The notes: generated from the letters alone by a model not told the origin. Numbered from the stretch's first letter, positions 15,456 to 25,435 are shown. The stretch: DNA of 64,000 bases from PALSA-1296 sp038210275 (GCA_038210275.1 JBBQWV010000009.1:1-64000), one strand, 5' to 3'. Numbers and translations: made by a program.

Positions 15456-16088
15456 TTATTTAAATTGAGCGAGATATGTTTCCAACATCCCCGCAAATTC
15501 TGGTTTGATCTTCGCAACATCATATGCAGTCGCAAGGGCATACATTGGCAATCCGGTTTCTTTTTCAAACACTGCCTTTGATGTTAATGTACTTCCGGCA
15601 ATGGGTTCGGCACGATCAAAGGCAATAATAAATCCTAAAGGTTCACAACCAGCTTCACGAAGCTTCTGGATAGCTTCATATTTTGTACCTCCGGTGGTAA
15701 TCACATCATCAACAATAACAGCGCTATCGCCGCTTCCGATCACACCGAGAAATGCGCTTGCATCACCATGCGTTTTTGCTTCTTTTCGGTCACTGACTGA
15801 TCGGATTGATGATCTATTAGAATCTGCCAAAGCAATTGACGTTGCAACTGCAATCGGAATGCCTTTGTAAGCTGAACCAAAAATTACTGAAGCACTCTCA
15901 AACGCTTTTTCTGCTTGCAATTTCTCAGCGAACAATTTCCCAAGCATTCCAAGCTGTTTGCCGGAACAGAGTTTTCCGGTATTAAAAAAATATGGTGATT
16001 TGCGTCCGCTCTTCAGTGTAAAATCACCGAAGGTAAGGACGTCTTCACTAATAAAAAATTCTATCGCGCGTTCTTCGAGAGTTTTCAT
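15456..16088 (-). CDS. pyrE: Orotate phosphoribosyltransferase
   Basis: The PRPP-binding motif VIVDDVITTGGT is at 124-135, the substrate-binding segment 'SGRKSPYFFNTG' lies near 27-38 and the flexible loop 'RKEAKTHGD' near 101-109. The length of 210 residues fits PyrE. It converts orotate plus PRPP to OMP in pyrimidine synthesis; the next step, pyrF, is encoded separately at 30388-31182. Confidence 0.96.
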   Translation of the reverse strand: MKTLEERAIEFFISEDVLTFGDFTLKSGRKSPYFFNTGKLCSGKQLGMLGKLFAEKLQAEKAFESASVIFGSAYKGIPIAVATSIALADSNRSSIRSVSDRKEAKTHGDASAFLGVIGSGDSAVIVDDVITTGGTKYEAIQKLREAGCEPLGFIIAFDRAEPIAGSTLTSKAVFEKETGLPMYALATAYDVAKIKPEFAGMLETYLAQFK

Positions 16089-16103
16089 TCTTAATAAAAA
16101 TAA

Positions 16104-16421
16104 TTAATCTTCTTCTTCCATTTCATCCATTGCCATTTCAAGCTCACTTGCAGTATGAAGATCATTTGCTTTGCGGGCTTGAGTTATCCCGTTCTGATAA
16201 CAGAGTTTTGCTTTTGCTTTCTCTTTCATCTGACGGTAACAATCGGCAAGCTGATAATAGGTCGCAACATAACCGGGATCTTGAGCGATAAGCTCTTCGA
16301 ACATTTGGGTGGCTTTAGGGAAATCTTTTATCGAAAGATATTCTAACCCAATGGCATAATGAGTAAAACTATCTTTAGGATCGGCTTTAAGAAATTCCTG
16401 AAGTTTTTCAAGTCTGGTCAT
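16104..16421 (-). CDS. Small tetratricopeptide-repeat protein
   Basis: The 105 residues hold two or three TPR units (DSFTHYAIGLEYLSIKDFPKATQMFEELIAQDP and the following AT-YQLADCYRQMKEKAKAKLCYQNGI), ending in an acidic EEED tail. It has no signal peptide, so it should be cytoplasmic. The start overlaps the MFS stop by 4 bases (ATGA), and pyrE follows 15 bases later, so the three genes appear to be one transcript. The binding partner is unknown. Confidence 0.85.
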   Translation of the reverse strand: MTRLEKLQEFLKADPKDSFTHYAIGLEYLSIKDFPKATQMFEELIAQDPGYVATYYQLADCYRQMKEKAKAKLCYQNGITQARKANDLHTASELEMAMDEMEEED

Positions 16422-17701
16422 GCTGCTTCTTTCTCAATTTGAACTTTGGTAAGCAATTCTTCATATTGCAGATTTCTTAACACCGGAGCGATCTTAGATG
16501 TTGCTCCGACTGAAACAAGTGTCATGCACCCGCCGAAAACTACCGAGGGTATTACTCCCAATATCTTTGCCGCAACTCCGGATTCGAATGCTCCGATCTC
16601 ATTTGATGATCCTATGAACATCATATTCACCGCTTCCACTCTGCCGCGCATTTCATTAGGAGTTGAAAGCTGCAATAACGTCGAACGAATAATAACGCTA
16701 ACAGAATCGAACCCTCCGCCGATAGCGAGCATACAAACAGAAAGTGGTACACTTTTAGAAATACCGAAGACGATGATCGTCAGCCCAAAACCTATCACCG
16801 CTATAAAGAGCTTTTTTCCCACTGCACCTTTAAGCGGACGGTGTGCCATCCAGAATGCAACGATCACTGCCCCAATAGCCGGAGCAGCGCGTAGTAAGCC
16901 CATTCCTTGCGGACCGATAATAAGTATATCGCTGGCATAGACCGGAAGCATTGCCACTGCTCCGCCAAATAGTACGGCAAAAAGGTCAAGGGATAACGCT
17001 CCTACAATAACTTGGTTCTTAAATACGAATTGTATACCTTTTCTCAAGCTATCATAAATTGTTTCCTCACTCTCAGGTGAGGCAACTGGCTGACTGGGAA
17101 TAAACCAAATAAGCAATGTGCCGCTGAAAGTAAGCGATGCTGATATCGCATAGGTGCCTGTTGCTCCTATAAATCCGTAAAGCAATCCACCTAAAGCAGG
17201 ACCTGCAATTGCTGCAAGCTGCCAGGAAGAACTTCGCCATGCGGAAGCGTTTGGTGCATGATCCTGAGGAACAAGCAAGTAACTGAAGGCAATAATAGAA
17301 GGAGCAAGCAAACCTGATTCAAGACCGCCTAAGAATAGTATGATATAAAATGGAGCGGTACCGTAGGCAGCATATACTTCGTGAATATTCAGCGAAATGA
17401 AAAGAAGCGCAAGGACATTTAATGTCAGCAGGTAGAGCATGACTAAAGAAATAGTACGCCTATTCTTTCTATCGCTGATATGTCCGCCATAAAGTGAAAT
17501 CGTTATTGCAGGAACAGCGACACAAAGCCCAACCAAACCAAGTGAAAGTGGATCCTTGGTCAAAGAATAGATCTGCCACGCCACGGCTACATCGAAAATC
17601 TGGAAACCGATATTATTAACAAGACGAGTCAGGATATAGAGACGAAAATTCCGAACGCGAAGCGCTGCATAGGGATCGTGTTTCTGTTTGGTGTTTGTCA
17701 T
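16418..17701 (-). CDS. MFS exporter of the EntS/MFS_3 type
   Basis: At 427 residues it has twelve predicted membrane segments. The inter-helix loop GGHISDRKNRRT (about 73-84) is a form of MFS motif A, and 'RSSSWQLAAIAGPALGGLLYG' marks the fifth helix region. The later conserved segment 'NEMRGRVEAVNMMFIG' is common in the enterobactin exporter-like branch. The substrate is unknown. It lies immediately downstream of RNase P RNA, whose terminator ends six bases before its ATG, so a separate promoter or read-through is needed. Confidence 0.9.
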   Translation of the reverse strand: MTNTKQKHDPYAALRVRNFRLYILTRLVNNIGFQIFDVAVAWQIYSLTKDPLSLGLVGLCVAVPAITISLYGGHISDRKNRRTISLVMLYLLTLNVLALLFISLNIHEVYAAYGTAPFYIILFLGGLESGLLAPSIIAFSYLLVPQDHAPNASAWRSSSWQLAAIAGPALGGLLYGFIGATGTYAISASLTFSGTLLIWFIPSQPVASPESEETIYDSLRKGIQFVFKNQVIVGALSLDLFAVLFGGAVAMLPVYASDILIIGPQGMGLLRAAPAIGAVIVAFWMAHRPLKGAVGKKLFIAVIGFGLTIIVFGISKSVPLSVCMLAIGGGFDSVSVIIRSTLLQLSTPNEMRGRVEAVNMMFIGSSNEIGAFESGVAAKILGVIPSVVFGGCMTLVSVGATSKIAPVLRNLQYEELLTKVQIEKEAA

Positions 17702-17706
17702 GCAAA

Positions 17707-17743
17707 TAAAAAAAAGCTAACAGTAAATTTTGTACTGTTAGCT
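17707..17743 (-). terminator. Intrinsic terminator of rnpB
   Basis: On the minus strand an 11-bp perfect stem (AGCTAACAGTA / TACTGTTAGCT) with a 7-base loop is followed by nine T. It separates rnpB from the MFS gene. Confidence 0.92.
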
Positions 17744-17758
17744 ATCGGCTTGAAAATC

Positions 17759-18166
17759 GCTCGCCATCTGTAAGCCGAATTCTGTCTGATCTTTACGATT
17801 AAATAAAGAGAGGCGATCATTGATCTGATGCGACCTACCCGAAGCCATACTGCGGGCAGCAGTTATTCACCCGAAGGTGAACGGACTTCTTACATGGTCT
17901 TGCTCCGCGCGAGGTTTATCGTGACTGTTTCGGTTACCCGAAACACGGTGGTCTCTTACACCGCCGTTTCACCCTTTCCGCTTTCCGAAGAGAGCGGTGG
18001 TTTATTTTCTGTGACACTGCGCTGTCAGTAAAGTGTTTTCACCGAAGTGATTATTCTTCGCTGCCCGGTCTTGTATGACGAATCATCTTGAGCGGCACGC
18101 TGCCCTGCGGAGTTCGGACTTTCCTCATCCATTGCAAGCAATGAACGCGATCACCCGATGGCGAGC
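17759..18166 (-). ncRNA. rnpB: RNase P RNA (type A)
   Basis: The catalytic RNA of RNase P matures tRNA 5' ends. On the minus strand P1 pairs perfectly between GCTCGCCATC (18166-18157) and GATGGCGAGC (17768-17759). The universally conserved GAGGAAAGTCCGAACTCC follows the 5' arm. GCAGGGCAG, GAAACGGCGGTGTAAG and a 3' TAGGTCGCATCAG...ACAGAATTCGGCTTACAG region complete the core. The length of about 408 bases is normal. Confidence 0.97.
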
Positions 18167-18177
18167 AAAATTTATCA

Positions 18178-18951
18178 TTAACCCTCTTCGGTTTCCACCT
18201 CTACCTCATGATTAACCGGCTCCGGTTCGCCGTCGATGGCAGTACCGATCACTTCGCCGACGATGATGCGTCCACAGTATTCGCAGACCGTATGCTTTAA
18301 GCCGCGATTGAGTTCGAGAACAAGCTGGCGAGGGACGGCATTATAGCAGCCGCCGCAGACTCCGCCTCGTAAGGCAACAACAGCAACGCCGCTTTTCGCC
18401 GGACGTACACGATCATAGATACTGATGTAATTCTGCGTGATCTTCGGAAGAATTTTCTTGCGTTCGCCTTGAAGTTCTTTTTCTTCGGCGGCAGTTTCTG
18501 CCATCATCTGCTTCAGGAGTTTTTCGGAATCTTCAAACTCTTCGCGCATTTCGATAAGCTCTTTGCGAAGTTCTTCGGCTTCTGTTTTTCCGTTCTCAAG
18601 TTCGATGCTGATCCGCCCCATACGGTCGCCATCTTCGCGCAGCCTTCTATCCGCGTCTTCGATCTGAAAACTGATCGCATCGTATTCGCGAGTTGTTTTT
18701 ACTTCGAACTGCTGACCTTTATACTTGTCAAGCTTTTCACGCAGATCGGTACTGACGCCGGTGATGCTGCCCATTTCCGCTTCATTTACGGTAACGCGGC
18801 TATCAATATCGGCGAGGATCGCTTCTCTATCAGAAAGAATTGAGCGTAATTCGGCAACCCGTTCAGGCAACTGTCCACGACTTGCTACAAGCTCATCAAT
18901 ATGGGAATCAATGCGCTGCAATTGATACAAACTCAGTAATACTTCGTTCAC
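18178..18951 (-). CDS. Coiled-coil protein with C4-type zinc ribbon (CdsZ/zf-RING_7 family)
   Basis: Residues 1-185 are almost entirely charged heptad coiled coil (LQRIDSHIDELVASRG through LLKQMMAETAAEEKELQGERKK). The C-terminal ribbon has CGGC at about 200 and CEYCG near 224, the four-cysteine zinc site typical of the PF02591 family. A clade of these proteins is often encoded next to Nif3-like proteins, and here it follows the Nif3 gene with 13 bases between them. The physiological role is poorly known; tRNA or nucleic acid interaction has been proposed for related proteins. Confidence 0.9.
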   Translation of the reverse strand: MNEVLLSLYQLQRIDSHIDELVASRGQLPERVAELRSILSDREAILADIDSRVTVNEAEMGSITGVSTDLREKLDKYKGQQFEVKTTREYDAISFQIEDADRRLREDGDRMGRISIELENGKTEAEELRKELIEMREEFEDSEKLLKQMMAETAAEEKELQGERKKILPKITQNYISIYDRVRPAKSGVAVVALRGGVCGGCYNAVPRQLVLELNRGLKHTVCEYCGRIIVGEVIGTAIDGEPEPVNHEVEVETEEG

Positions 18952-18964
18952 GGTAGTTCTTTTT

Positions 18965-20101
18965 TTATTGGTAATATCTCACTACATTGGGGCTAACATT
19001 CGACTCTATAACGAGCGATTGCGCTCTTTCGTTATGCAAATTTACGACATTACAGGCATCGTTAGCCGCTTTCAGCATTCCGGAGGTCACAAAGCGTTCT
19101 GTCTCGGCATGACCTGCATCGACTAAAAGCACATTATCATGCAATGCTTTATAAAATTCATGATAGCGGATGTCGCCTGTTATAAAAATATCTGCGCCTT
19201 GCGATCTTACAGAAGAATAGTACTCCATCCCAGCGCCGCCAACCATTGCGACTCGTTTATAACTCGCTTTCTTCGCACCGTTATGTCGCAGAACTGATGT
19301 TCCGAAAGTTTTCGAAATAAGTTTTAGAGCCTCATCAAAACTTTTTGATTCGCTCCATTCACCAATTGACCCCATACCAAACTTTGGATGAGAGTTCATG
19401 AGCGGGTAGCGGTCGTAAGCAACTTCTTCGTAGGGATGCACTGCGTTCATCATCTCAATGATGTTAGCGGCTTTCCATTTTTCGCAGATCATCTCCAGTC
19501 GTACTTCATCTACGGACTCACGGACGAGAGGTTTCCCGATAGTTGGATTTGATTCAGCATTCCCACGAAATGTGCCGATGCCATCGCCAGAAAAAGAGCA
19601 TTCATCATAATCGCTGATGTTCCCCGCCCCGGCTTTCCACATTGCTTCCTGAACTGTGTTCGCATTATCTTTTGGAACAAAGACAACGATCTTCTCAAGC
19701 AAGTCTGTGAGCGGAACAAGCGGACGAACGGAGTTTAACCCTAATGCATCAGCCATCAAACGGCTTGTGCCAAATTCCGGATGAGTATCAAAGGCAGTAT
19801 GAATTACATAAAGTGCGATGTCGCTTTTTATGAGTCTGCGAATAAGCGTGCCTGTTCTTGTCGAATCAGTGACGGATGAAATGTTGGGGAAAATGAGAGG
19901 ATGATAGCAGATGATAAGATTAGCTTCTGAAGCAATAGCTTCGTCAATCACTTCATCGGTGATCTCATAAGCTATAAGAACTTTGTTTAGCTCGGCACTT
20001 CGTTCATACCCAACTTGCAAACCCACTGCATCTTTGGCATACCCAACGGCAGAAAGGGGCACAACCTCATTAAAGGCTTTAAGAAACTCAGCGATTTTCA
20101 T
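18965..20101 (-). CDS. Nif3-like dinuclear metal centre protein (YbgI/GTP cyclohydrolase I type 2 family)
   Basis: At 378 residues this is the long Nif3 form with an inserted middle domain (about 130-240). Metal ligands are seen in LIICYHPLIF (near 63-72), HTAFDTH near 100-106 and the C-terminal 'DAGHAETE' (about 334-341). 'FITGDIRYHEFYKA' lies just before this. The biochemical role of Nif3 proteins is not settled. It is adjacent to the zinc-ribbon coiled-coil protein, a conserved association. Confidence 0.95.
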   Translation of the reverse strand: MKIAEFLKAFNEVVPLSAVGYAKDAVGLQVGYERSAELNKVLIAYEITDEVIDEAIASEANLIICYHPLIFPNISSVTDSTRTGTLIRRLIKSDIALYVIHTAFDTHPEFGTSRLMADALGLNSVRPLVPLTDLLEKIVVFVPKDNANTVQEAMWKAGAGNISDYDECSFSGDGIGTFRGNAESNPTIGKPLVRESVDEVRLEMICEKWKAANIIEMMNAVHPYEEVAYDRYPLMNSHPKFGMGSIGEWSESKSFDEALKLISKTFGTSVLRHNGAKKASYKRVAMVGGAGMEYYSSVRSQGADIFITGDIRYHEFYKALHDNVLLVDAGHAETERFVTSGMLKAANDACNVVNLHNERAQSLVIESNVSPNVVRYYQ

Positions 20102-20107
20102 AAAATC

Positions 20108-21163
20108 TCAGGGAGCAAAGATGATCTTCTGCATTCCAATGTAATTTCCGCCGGCATACATACGAGCATAATAAATTCCGCGAGAAAGATTCTTTGGTGT
20201 GAATGTAGCAAAAGAAGAGCCTTCAGCAAATCCATTATAGATAGTCTCCACTTCTCTGCCAAGATCATCGCAGACAATGATCTTTACATTTGCAGGAGTT
20301 ACAATATGAAATGGGATTTGCGTTGTTGAACTTGAGGGGTTGGGGATGGGCGCGCCAATTGAAGCTGCTGAAGTACTATTCGATTCTGAAACACTTGCGG
20401 TTGTAATCGAAGTAATAGCAAGAGCATCGATCCTATGATTATTACTCGAGGCTTGTGGATTTACTTCCTGCAAAAAAGCGACGATCTTACAATTGGATAA
20501 CACCCAGGGTTTGCCGGTTGGATCGTAGGTAAGAACAATATCTTTTGCACCACTTAAAACGAATGGATCGCCACCTTGAGAACCCGGAATAGTAGCGCGA
20601 AACATATCATTCCAAATACTATCCGGCGGATTACCATATCCTTCGTCATTCGCAAATTTTATACCTGATTCAACAAGCATAGCGTAAGGTCTGACCTGTT
20701 TGCCGCCACTCGTTCCACCAGCATGAAGAGTGACAATGACTTTGCCATTCGGGTCGATCAAAGCAGATGCAGAGAGTGTACCGGTATATGCAGCGGCGGC
20801 TGGATTGGATGTCAGCGATTTCCAATTGTCTATTTGAGCAGCTCCTGCTCCAGCATTAAAACCACTTACGAACAAAATCGGGTCTGTAATAACTTGATAA
20901 AAATTTGCATTCATCCGTGCATCCACATCAGCTTTAGAGATAGCATAGAATGGATCATCGATCGTAGAAATATTATTGTGGAAATAGACGATCTGAACTT
21001 TAAGTGAGGGATTTGATTCAATGAATGCCTGATATTGAGCATCAATGCCGACACAATTTACACAACCGATACTACGAAAAGCTTCGGCAAGGATTTGCGC
21101 AGAAACTGAATGAGATATTAAAATCGAAAAAAAGGCAGCAAGGAATAACAGTCGTTTCATCAT
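20108..21163 (-). CDS. Omp28-related thioredoxin-fold protein with T9SS C-terminal domain
   Basis: A signal peptide (MMKRLLFLAAFFSILISHSVSA) precedes an Omp28-like region with a CxxC pair (IGCVNCVGID, near residues 33-36) and a thioredoxin-like 'VQIVYFHNN' strand. The C-terminal 85 residues begin IGAPIPNPSSSTTQIPF and end GMQKIIFAP, a T9SS sorting domain. The start could be either of two adjacent ATG codons. The CxxC suggests redox or disulfide function outside the cell, but no partner is visible. It lies six bases upstream of the Nif3 gene. Confidence 0.85.
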   Translation of the reverse strand: MMKRLLFLAAFFSILISHSVSAQILAEAFRSIGCVNCVGIDAQYQAFIESNPSLKVQIVYFHNNISTIDDPFYAISKADVDARMNANFYQVITDPILFVSGFNAGAGAAQIDNWKSLTSNPAAAAYTGTLSASALIDPNGKVIVTLHAGGTSGGKQVRPYAMLVESGIKFANDEGYGNPPDSIWNDMFRATIPGSQGGDPFVLSGAKDIVLTYDPTGKPWVLSNCKIVAFLQEVNPQASSNNHRIDALAITSITTASVSESNSTSAASIGAPIPNPSSSTTQIPFHIVTPANVKIIVCDDLGREVETIYNGFAEGSSFATFTPKNLSRGIYYARMYAGGNYIGMQKIIFAP

Positions 21164-21233
21164 TATTTATAAACATTATTAATACCCCATTGCCAACACT
21201 ATTAGGGGATATTTCGTGCTTAACCCGATAGAT

Positions 21234-22910
21234 TCATAACTGGCTTGTTACCGTAACACGCATACCATTAAAAGCAGGAACAACACGGCAGATACCTCCG
21301 GTGCAATTTAGGCCGCCTCGCTCGGCGCCGTAACTTGCAAGTACTGTATGAGAACCCCCTATACGAAATGAGAGAAAGCCTTGTGGCCAAAAATGCCGCC
21401 CTGCATCATCTTGAGTAGAATAATCAAACACTCCGCCAAAAGTAATTATAGGATTGAAAGAATATTGCAGTGTCAGTAATTCGTTATTCAGGTTATGACC
21501 GTTCGAAGGTTTTTGTGTGTCATACATCCATTGATGTTCGAATGATGCAAGCAAACTTTGTGATTTTGTCGTTTGAAATTGCACTTTTGAACCCACCGTC
21601 GTGCTGCGCTGAAGATCTGTCAAGCCGCCATTTGCTGCGCTATATGCAATGACATTACTGCGACGATGTGCAAATATTTTTACATAATCCAGCTCACCGA
21701 AGTTATGCTCGACCTCTGCATACGCTTCCCAAAATGGGAAGAATCCATTGCCTGAAAATTTCGGCAAAACTGATGCAGAGCCATTTGAAATCGGTAAAAA
21801 ATTCTTATCTAAAGAATCGCCATAACTATTATGCTCACTTGAGGCGGCGACATTGAGCGTAATGACATATTCGGGGATTGCAGTAATATCTGCCTCTATT
21901 TGAAAACCAAGTTCATCATCAAAGTTCACAGCATGGGTTGTCCGTGTCAGAGAAGTATAAGTATATTCTTTATAGACTTCAGGCGGATTCGAGATCGGAA
22001 GTTTTGAGAAATAATTGCTATTTTTGGATCCGGGCTGGCTAACCAAATAAGAATAATTTTTATACTCGAATGTTAAACCAAAATCACTCCCGGCATATGA
22101 GAGTGAGCCATAAACAGCATGGCCTATGTTGCCGGCAGAATCAGGATTATTCCGAACTTGCGAAATATGCGAACGCATTTCTGTCCATTGAAAAAAGCCT
22201 TCGAAAGAACCTGTCAGGAAATTAAGATAGAATTCAGGTTGATTGACTTCGCGATTGGTGATCTCACCTCCGCTAAATCCCTGCTCGGTCACGCTTGTGA
22301 ATGCTTGGACAAATGATGTTCCGAGAACGAGTTTTTTTCCGAAAAATCCAATCTGACCATTTATAGCACGGGCGGAAATATTCTGTACTGGCTTATTGGT
22401 ATCGGCTACGTCATGGAATGAAAGTTTACCGGCAACCATGCGGACTCCCAGGCTGGGCTGAAAATCAAAATCTTCTTTTTTCCACTTATACTCGTATTCC
22501 CCCTTAACTCCATCAAGCCATGAATCATAATTCAGAGGGCGTGATTCAAAGGCATTGATCGCCAATCCCCTTCCATAAAGTGCTGATACATCGCCGGCTT
22601 GGAGCAGAAGTTTATCTTTATTATATTCGATCCATCTGCGTCGCAGACCTTGAAAAGATTGACCCACTTCGCTCGGATCATCCATTTCATAGCGTAAACC
22701 GACGGTGATATTATCGAAAAAGATGCGGGCATTTGCGATTTCTTCGAGATATCGTTTGCGCTCAATATCGCCGTTGGTGGCATTGGATTCACCCGATCCT
22801 ATCCGAAGCAAGTTCGACCCCACAGCTGTAACCTGTGCATGAACGCCGGTGGTAAAAAAAATGAAAAATAGCGCTGCTATAAAAAGCAGCAAGGGGAAAA
22901 ATCTTTTCAC
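21234..22910 (-). CDS. DUF6029 family outer-membrane beta-barrel protein
   Basis: The GTG at 22910 gives a normal signal peptide (VKRFFPLLLFIAALFFIFFTTGVHA); the frame extends 15 codons upstream to a TTG that would add a second hydrophobic stretch. The mature protein begins with a segment on 'LLRIGSGESN' and is then built of alternating amphipathic strands rich in Y, F and W. Typical family features include 'YGRGLAINAFESRPL' and 'NYSYLVSQPGSKNS'. It follows the TlpA-like gene by about 48 bases and could be co-transcribed with it. The substrate or role is unknown. Confidence 0.82.
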   Translation of the reverse strand: MKRFFPLLLFIAALFFIFFTTGVHAQVTAVGSNLLRIGSGESNATNGDIERKRYLEEIANARIFFDNITVGLRYEMDDPSEVGQSFQGLRRRWIEYNKDKLLLQAGDVSALYGRGLAINAFESRPLNYDSWLDGVKGEYEYKWKKEDFDFQPSLGVRMVAGKLSFHDVADTNKPVQNISARAINGQIGFFGKKLVLGTSFVQAFTSVTEQGFSGGEITNREVNQPEFYLNFLTGSFEGFFQWTEMRSHISQVRNNPDSAGNIGHAVYGSLSYAGSDFGLTFEYKNYSYLVSQPGSKNSNYFSKLPISNPPEVYKEYTYTSLTRTTHAVNFDDELGFQIEADITAIPEYVITLNVAASSEHNSYGDSLDKNFLPISNGSASVLPKFSGNGFFPFWEAYAEVEHNFGELDYVKIFAHRRSNVIAYSAANGGLTDLQRSTTVGSKVQFQTTKSQSLLASFEHQWMYDTQKPSNGHNLNNELLTLQYSFNPIITFGGVFDYSTQDDAGRHFWPQGFLSFRIGGSHTVLASYGAERGGLNCTGGICRVVPAFNGMRVTVTSQL

Positions 22911-22957
22911 AACTCTAAAAATAATTAGGAAAAACAGAAACAAGAATACGATCAAAA

Positions 22958-23488
22958 TTACTTTTGATTCGACAACTCCTCAACAAGTTCATCAAGCTCT
23001 TTTTCTATCGCCACTTCATCACCGGCTGTAAACCCAATGTGCTTTTTATAAACCGATCCATCCGGTTTAAGCAAAAGAGAATACGGAAGAGATTCCATCG
23101 AGAATTGATCACGGGCAATATTGCCATCAGGATCAACAAGCATTGGCTGCATAATCCCTTGAGACTTCGCCCATGCGCGAACTTTGGCAATAGACTTCAC
23201 CTTGTCCGTATTGATCGAAACCATCGAAACACCTTTCTGTTTCATCTTTTCCGACAACGACATAAACGCCTTCATTTCTTGCTTGCATGGCTCACACCAT
23301 AACGCCCAGAAATTTACAAGCAGCGGTCCTTTACCGAGGTAGGTTTTGAATGTCGTCTCGTCGCCATTAACATCTGTTACGGCAAAACACATCGAGGGGA
23401 TAACCTTGACTGAGTCGGTAGCTGCATGAGCCTTAGTTGAAAGGACAATGCAATGCAAGAAAAGAAAAGATAAGAAAAAATTCTTCAT
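22958..23488 (-). CDS. TlpA-like thioredoxin-fold protein
   Basis: The ATG at 23488 opens a signal peptide (MKNFFLSFLFLHCIVLSTKAHA); the longer frame would overlap gltX. The active site is FWALWCEPCKQEM (CxxC near residues 65-68) in the normal TlpA/ResA position. 'VDPDGNIARDQFSMESLPYSLLLKPDG' carries the cis-proline loop. It is probably a periplasmic disulfide reductase helping outer-membrane protein or cytochrome maturation (inferred from family). No ccdA or cytochrome maturation gene is adjacent. Confidence 0.93.
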   Translation of the reverse strand: MKNFFLSFLFLHCIVLSTKAHAATDSVKVIPSMCFAVTDVNGDETTFKTYLGKGPLLVNFWALWCEPCKQEMKAFMSLSEKMKQKGVSMVSINTDKVKSIAKVRAWAKSQGIMQPMLVDPDGNIARDQFSMESLPYSLLLKPDGSVYKKHIGFTAGDEVAIEKELDELVEELSNQK

Positions 23489-23553
23489 GAGCAAAATAAA
23501 TAGTATGTAGTCATTAAATAAACGCAATTCGCTTGAATTTGTTGCAGAAAGCT

Positions 23554-24990
23554 TCAAAGATTCGCAATTGCATATTCCAATCTGCTGCAAACTTCATCCT
23601 TGCCAATGACTTCCAGCAATTCGAAAACTCCCGGTCCCATGCCAACGCCGCTCACGGCAAGACGAAGGGGATGGATTAATTTTCCCGCTGAGAGAGTATT
23701 CGCCTCGGCATAAGAGCGGACAATACCTTCAATAGATTCATGTGTCCAATCGGTGAGAGCTTTGAATTGAGGCAATAACTGCGCTATTCTCTCTTTTGCT
23801 TCGGGTGTCCAATTTTTTGCTTTTGATTTTTCTTCAAACTCTGTTGGAGCTTTGAAAAAATATCCAGCAAAATCTACAAAGTCAAAGATGGAGCGAGAAC
23901 GCTCCTGCATGAGGTGAATGACTTTCTTCAAATACTCATCGCTGACCATGTACCCGCGATCTTTTGCAATTGGCTTTACCAAAATCAAAAGTTCATCAAG
24001 GGATTTCTTGCGGATATATTCTGCATTAAACCAATCAAGTTTTTCTCTGCCAAAAACTGCTCCGGCTTTATTGACTTTCGCAAGATCAAACTGCGCGATA
24101 AGCTCTTCCATCGAATAGATTTCCTCTGTTGCCGAAGGATTCCATCCGAGAAGTGCGACAAAATTAATAAGTGCATCAGGAAGATACCCTTTATCACGAA
24201 AATCTTCCACCGCAACATCGCCCTGACGTTTGGAGAGCTTACTGCGATCAGGATTTAGTAGCAGTGGCAAATGCGCAAACTTCGGCATCGAATCTTCCCA
24301 ACCGAATGCCCGGTAGAGAAGCACATGCTTCGGCGTTGACGAAAGCCATTCCTCACCACGAATAACATGACTGATCTTCATCATGTAATCGTCAATGACA
24401 TTTGCAAGATGATAGGTGGGAAAGCCATCGGATTTGAGCAGCACCTGATCGTCGATCGTTTTGGAATCGAAGGAGACATCGCCGCGCACAAGATCATTAA
24501 AAGTAATTGTCTCACCAAGTGGAATACGTAAACGTACGACGTGTGGAATCCCCGCTTCCATCTTGACTTCAATTTCCTCATCAGTCAAATTTCGGCAGTG
24601 ACGATCATACATCGGCGGCTGACCGGTTGCCTGCATGTGTTTGCGAACTTCATCGAGACGCTCTGAAGTACAAAAGCAAGGATATGCTTTACCGTTTTTT
24701 ATAAGTTCATCGGCATACTTCCGATATGTCTCCGTGCGTTCTGACTGAGTATAAGGACCATAATCTCCGCCATGTGCCGGACCTTCATCAAAAGTGATTC
24801 CAACCCATTCCATTGTTCGAAGCAGGTTCTCTACCGCGCCTTCAACATAGCGTGTGCGATCAGTATCTTCAACGCGCAGAATATGCACGCCGCCATGATG
24901 CCGTGCAAAAAGGAAATTATATAGTGCCGTCCGAAGTGATCCGACATGGACCAAACCTGTTGGCGATGGGGCAAAACGTACTCGTACCAT
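23554..24990 (-). CDS. gltX: Glutamyl-tRNA synthetase
   Basis: Class I signature HVGS (15-18, a variant of HIGH) follows RFAPSPTG, and KLSKR is near residue 250. The glutamate/ATP pocket 'RVEDTDRTR' is at about 39-47. The length is 478 residues, typical of the bacterial enzyme. It charges tRNA-Glu. It lies downstream of tRNA-His with a terminator in between. Confidence 0.97.
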   Translation of the reverse strand: MVRVRFAPSPTGLVHVGSLRTALYNFLFARHHGGVHILRVEDTDRTRYVEGAVENLLRTMEWVGITFDEGPAHGGDYGPYTQSERTETYRKYADELIKNGKAYPCFCTSERLDEVRKHMQATGQPPMYDRHCRNLTDEEIEVKMEAGIPHVVRLRIPLGETITFNDLVRGDVSFDSKTIDDQVLLKSDGFPTYHLANVIDDYMMKISHVIRGEEWLSSTPKHVLLYRAFGWEDSMPKFAHLPLLLNPDRSKLSKRQGDVAVEDFRDKGYLPDALINFVALLGWNPSATEEIYSMEELIAQFDLAKVNKAGAVFGREKLDWFNAEYIRKKSLDELLILVKPIAKDRGYMVSDEYLKKVIHLMQERSRSIFDFVDFAGYFFKAPTEFEEKSKAKNWTPEAKERIAQLLPQFKALTDWTHESIEGIVRSYAEANTLSAGKLIHPLRLAVSGVGMGPGVFELLEVIGKDEVCSRLEYAIANL

Positions 24991-25018
24991 AATTTCTTAA
25001 TTCAGGATTACAGGAAAG

Positions 25019-25042
25019 AAAAAAGCCCTCGTTATTGAGGGC
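25019..25042 (-). terminator. Terminator between tRNA-His and gltX
   Basis: On the minus strand GCCCTC-AATAAC-GAGGGC is followed by six T. It ends the tRNA-His transcript about 30 bases before the gltX start. Confidence 0.85.
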
Positions 25043-25071
25043 AGATTCCAAAACCCGATTTCCGATATTTG

Positions 25072-25146
25072 GGCGAGATATGGGGATCGAACCCATGACC
25101 TCCAGGGCCACATCCTGGCGCTCTAACCAACTGAGCTAATCCCGCC
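25072..25146 (-). tRNA. tRNA-His (GUG)
   Basis: On the minus strand acceptor GCGGGAT/ATCTCGC forms with an extra encoded 5' G(-1) opposite C73, the hallmark of tRNA-His. The anticodon loop ATGTGGC gives GTG. The D arm GCTC...GAGC and T arm with GTTCGATC are complete; CCA is not encoded. Confidence 0.96.
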
Positions 25147-25250
25147 ATGTTAGAAAAATTGGAAATATGAAACCTGAACTATGAATCTATAGAGACATAT
25201 TTACAAATATCATATTTCAGCTTTCCGATCTCATATTTTCTTAAAGGAAG

Positions 25251-25324
<74 letters not shown>

Positions 25325-25435
25325 ATGGCATCTGCCTTAAAATACAAGGATTTATCAAACGTCTCCAAATGAGAACAAGTTCAAAAAAATAGGAGAATAG
25401 GTAGTTCCTTCGATTTGAATCATCCCTTAAAAAGT

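Noticed and set aside
17828..18031. Plus-strand frame of 67 codons
   Set aside because: It is inside the RNase P RNA on the other strand.
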